This document shows, piece by piece, positions 62,637-64,000 of a stretch of 64,000 nt of DNA. Numbering within the stretch: position 1 is the stretch's first letter; every line of letters starts with the position of its first letter. Source of the DNA: Clostridium collagenovorans DSM 3089 (GTDB taxonomy: Bacteria > Bacillota > Clostridia > Clostridiales > Clostridiaceae); the NCBI RefSeq assembly GCF_900130005.1, contig NZ_FQXP01000009.1, positions 62,001 to 126,000 of the forward strand. Direction: 5' to 3'. The position numbers were made by a program, and so were the translations under genes. The notes under the pieces are model-generated. The model had not been told where the DNA came from. It saw only the letters and a list, made by a program, of their open reading frames with translations, and made no database searches.

Positions 62637-63017
62637 TTAAACTAAAGCAATTGCTTCTATTTCTAATTTAGCATCCATTGGTAGCTTAGCTACTTGAACA
62701 CAAGATCTTGCTGGGTAATTTTCAGTAAAATATTGAGCATAAACTTCGTTTATTGCTGCGAAATCATTAAGGTCTTTAACAAATACTAATGTTTTAACAA
62801 CTTTGTCTAAAGAAGTACCAGCTGATTCTAAAATAGCTTTAACATTCTCTAAAGATTGTTTAGCAGCTTCTTTAACGTCATCTTTTACTAACTCACCTGT
62901 AGCAGGATTAATTGGAAGCTGTCCTGAAGTATAAACTAGATTTCCTATCTTTGTTCCTTGAGAATATGGTCCAATAGCACTTGGTGCTTTTTCAGTGTTT
63001 ATAATTTCTTTTTGCAT
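62637..63017 (-). CDS. ridA: RidA family enamine/imine deaminase
   Basis: This 126-residue trimeric enzyme hydrolyses reactive 2-aminoacrylate-type enamines released by PLP enzymes. Conserved residues include Y33-T-S-G-Q in L-V-Y-T-S-G-Q-L, the substrate arginine in Y-P-A-R-S-C-V near residue 107, and the final E-I-E-A-I-A. Length is standard. AGGAGG lies just before the ATG. It is monocistronic with its own terminator. Confidence 0.95.
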   Translation of the reverse strand: MQKEIINTEKAPSAIGPYSQGTKIGNLVYTSGQLPINPATGELVKDDVKEAAKQSLENVKAILESAGTSLDKVVKTLVFVKDLNDFAAINEVYAQYFTENYPARSCVQVAKLPMDAKLEIEAIALV

Positions 63018-63175
63018 ATGTCATGCCTCCTAAATTTAATTTTATCTAGTCCTTATTATAGCTCTATTTTCTAAAACTATTATTAAACTAGAAAGAAAAT
63101 ATTACCCTTAGGGTATGATCTCATTTATATTATATCACAGCATATCCAAATATTTAATTATACAGAAAGTTTATA

Positions 63176-63751
63176 CTATTTATTTTTTCTATTAAGCAAC
63201 AAATAATTCCTTGAATCGATTGTTTTAGTGTGTAATAAGTTACCACTTTTCATAACAAAGGAAATAGTTGAATCAAAAGCAAATATAATGGCCTCATCTA
63301 AATCTTCATAAGCAAGAGTTCTTGCCTTTTCAACTCCCGGAAAATCTCTTCCAGGTTCTATGAAATCAGCTATAAACACTATCTTTTCTAAAAGCGTCAT
63401 ATTTTCTCTTCCTGTAACATGATACTTAATAGCACTTAAAACTTCCTCATCTTCTATTCCAAATACTTCTCTTGCAACATATTCTCCAGCATAGCCATGC
63501 ATCAAAGGAGGCCAATGCTGTACTACCACATCTATCTCTTCACCATTATCTTTTAAAATCTGTAATATTTTTTCGCTTTCCATATACTTTGCACAATCAT
63601 GAGTAAGCCCTGCAAGTTCTGCCTTTTCTTCATTCGCACCATAAAGCTTTGCAAGTTTTTTAGAAGTTTTGCTTACCCCAATACAATGATTGTATCTATT
63701 CTCATTTAAGCTACTTTTTAAATATTCCTTAATTTCTTCATTACTCCACAT
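63176..63751 (-). CDS. yqeK: HD-domain hydrolase YqeK (Ap4A hydrolase type)
   Basis: This 191-residue HD-superfamily protein has H-C-I-G-V-S-K-T near residue 23 and the H-D pair in G-L-T-H-D-C-A-K near residue 50, followed by Q-H-W-P-P-L-M-H-G. YqeK proteins are symmetrical Ap4A hydrolases. The ATG at 63751 follows GGGGGATT; an in-frame ATG at 63775 lies inside nadD without a ribosome site. It overlaps the nadD end by 11 nt, so the two are translationally coupled. Confidence 0.93.
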   Translation of the reverse strand: MWSNEEIKEYLKSSLNENRYNHCIGVSKTSKKLAKLYGANEEKAELAGLTHDCAKYMESEKILQILKDNGEEIDVVVQHWPPLMHGYAGEYVAREVFGIEDEEVLSAIKYHVTGRENMTLLEKIVFIADFIEPGRDFPGVEKARTLAYEDLDEAIIFAFDSTISFVMKSGNLLHTKTIDSRNYLLLNRKNK

Positions 63752-64000
63752 TATTAATCCCCCTATACAATCCAAGTTCCTTTATAATATTGTCCACACC
63801 ACTTGGAAGTAAATAACTTACTTCTTTATCCGCAGCTATTCTATTACGAATGTTTGTGGAAGATATTTCGAGAAAAGGAGTATTTAAGACAATAATCTTA
63901 GTGTTGTATTTTTTCTCTATATATTCTTTCCTAACTTGTATTTCATCTTCTGAAAATCCTAATCTATTAAAAACTACAAGAGTACATAATCCTAATAGTT
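63741..64000 (-). CDS. nadD: Nicotinate-nucleotide adenylyltransferase, C-terminal part
   Basis: The last 86 codons are in the window; the 5' part is beyond the right edge. NadD adenylates nicotinate mononucleotide in NAD synthesis. The visible segment has V-L-N-T-P-F-L-E-I-S-S-T-N-I-R-N-R-I, where I-S-S-T-x-I-R is the nucleotide-binding signature, and the typical ending V-S-Y-L-L-P-S-G-V-D-N-I-I. The stop lies inside yqeK (63741-63743). The nadD-yqeK pair is the normal Firmicute order. Confidence 0.93.
   Translation of the reverse strand, partial: LLGLCTLVVFNRLGFSEDEIQVRKEYIEKKYNTKIIVLNTPFLEISSTNIRNRIAADKEVSYLLPSGVDNIIKELGLYRGINNVE

Overview
The window is AT-rich chromosomal DNA from a spore-forming low-GC Firmicute. 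Gene content (gpr, spoIIP, yqfC/yqfD, a CotS-like protein), gene order around hrcA-grpE-dnaK-dnaJ and the bacterial type A RNase P RNA point to Clostridium sensu stricto. Clostridium perfringens or a close relative is my best guess, from memory of gene order and protein style; I ran no search. There are no rRNA genes, intact insertion sequences, prophages or CRISPR arrays. Most genes lie on the minus strand.

Layout, left to right. 0-8 kb: the end of a Lys/Glu-repeat surface-type protein, a sugar acetyltransferase, an MgtC-like membrane protein, a remnant of an Rpn-type nuclease, pyrE, rnpB, then nif3-trmK and a PH-like membrane protein. A copy of the rnpB 3' end plus terminator sits on the far side of pyrE. 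8-25.5 kb: housekeeping genes rpoD-dnaG, a CotS-like kinase-fold protein (plus strand), ppdK-ccpN, and the run yqfC-yqfD-pgpH-ybeY-dgkA/PAP2-cdd-era-recO-DUF4342, preceded by yqeY and rpsU. 25.5-41 kb: hinT, mtaB, rsmE, prmA, the heat-shock operon hrcA-grpE-dnaK-dnaJ behind a perfect CIRCE operator, hemW, lepA, a small membrane protein, spoIIP, gpr and the divergent rpsT. 41.6-44.5 kb: holA and a ComEC that lacks the metallo-beta-lactamase domain.

45-52.5 kb is an accessory block on mixed strands: a small zinc-ribbon protein, an arsenic operon (arsR, acr3-type arsB, arsC) with a clear promoter/operator, a secreted HAD-phosphatase lipoprotein with a long structured leader, a MerR/TipAS regulator with a 19-bp-spacer promoter, a TIM-barrel isomerase-like protein and another small zinc-ribbon protein. 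52.8-57.7 kb is a complete selenocysteine locus, selD-selA-selB-tRNA-Sec. SelD is itself a selenoprotein, with an in-frame UGA at codon 14. 57.8-64 kb: comEA, a DacF-like D,D-carboxypeptidase, an RluA-type pseudouridine synthase, a TPR protein with a Cys-rich acidic tail, ridA, yqeK and the 3' part of nadD.

The least expected signals are non-coding. A ~102-bp intergenic element with imperfect terminal inverted repeats occurs six times, all in one orientation. The rnpB tail is duplicated around pyrE. A second two-copy repeat lies upstream of comEC and of comEA. Two tandem arrays (35-bp and ~40-bp units) and several regulatory hairpins were also found, one of which buries a Shine-Dalgarno sequence. 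Several starts needed correction: ccpN, recO (CTG), selD, hinT, grpE, ppdK, dgkA, yqfD and others.
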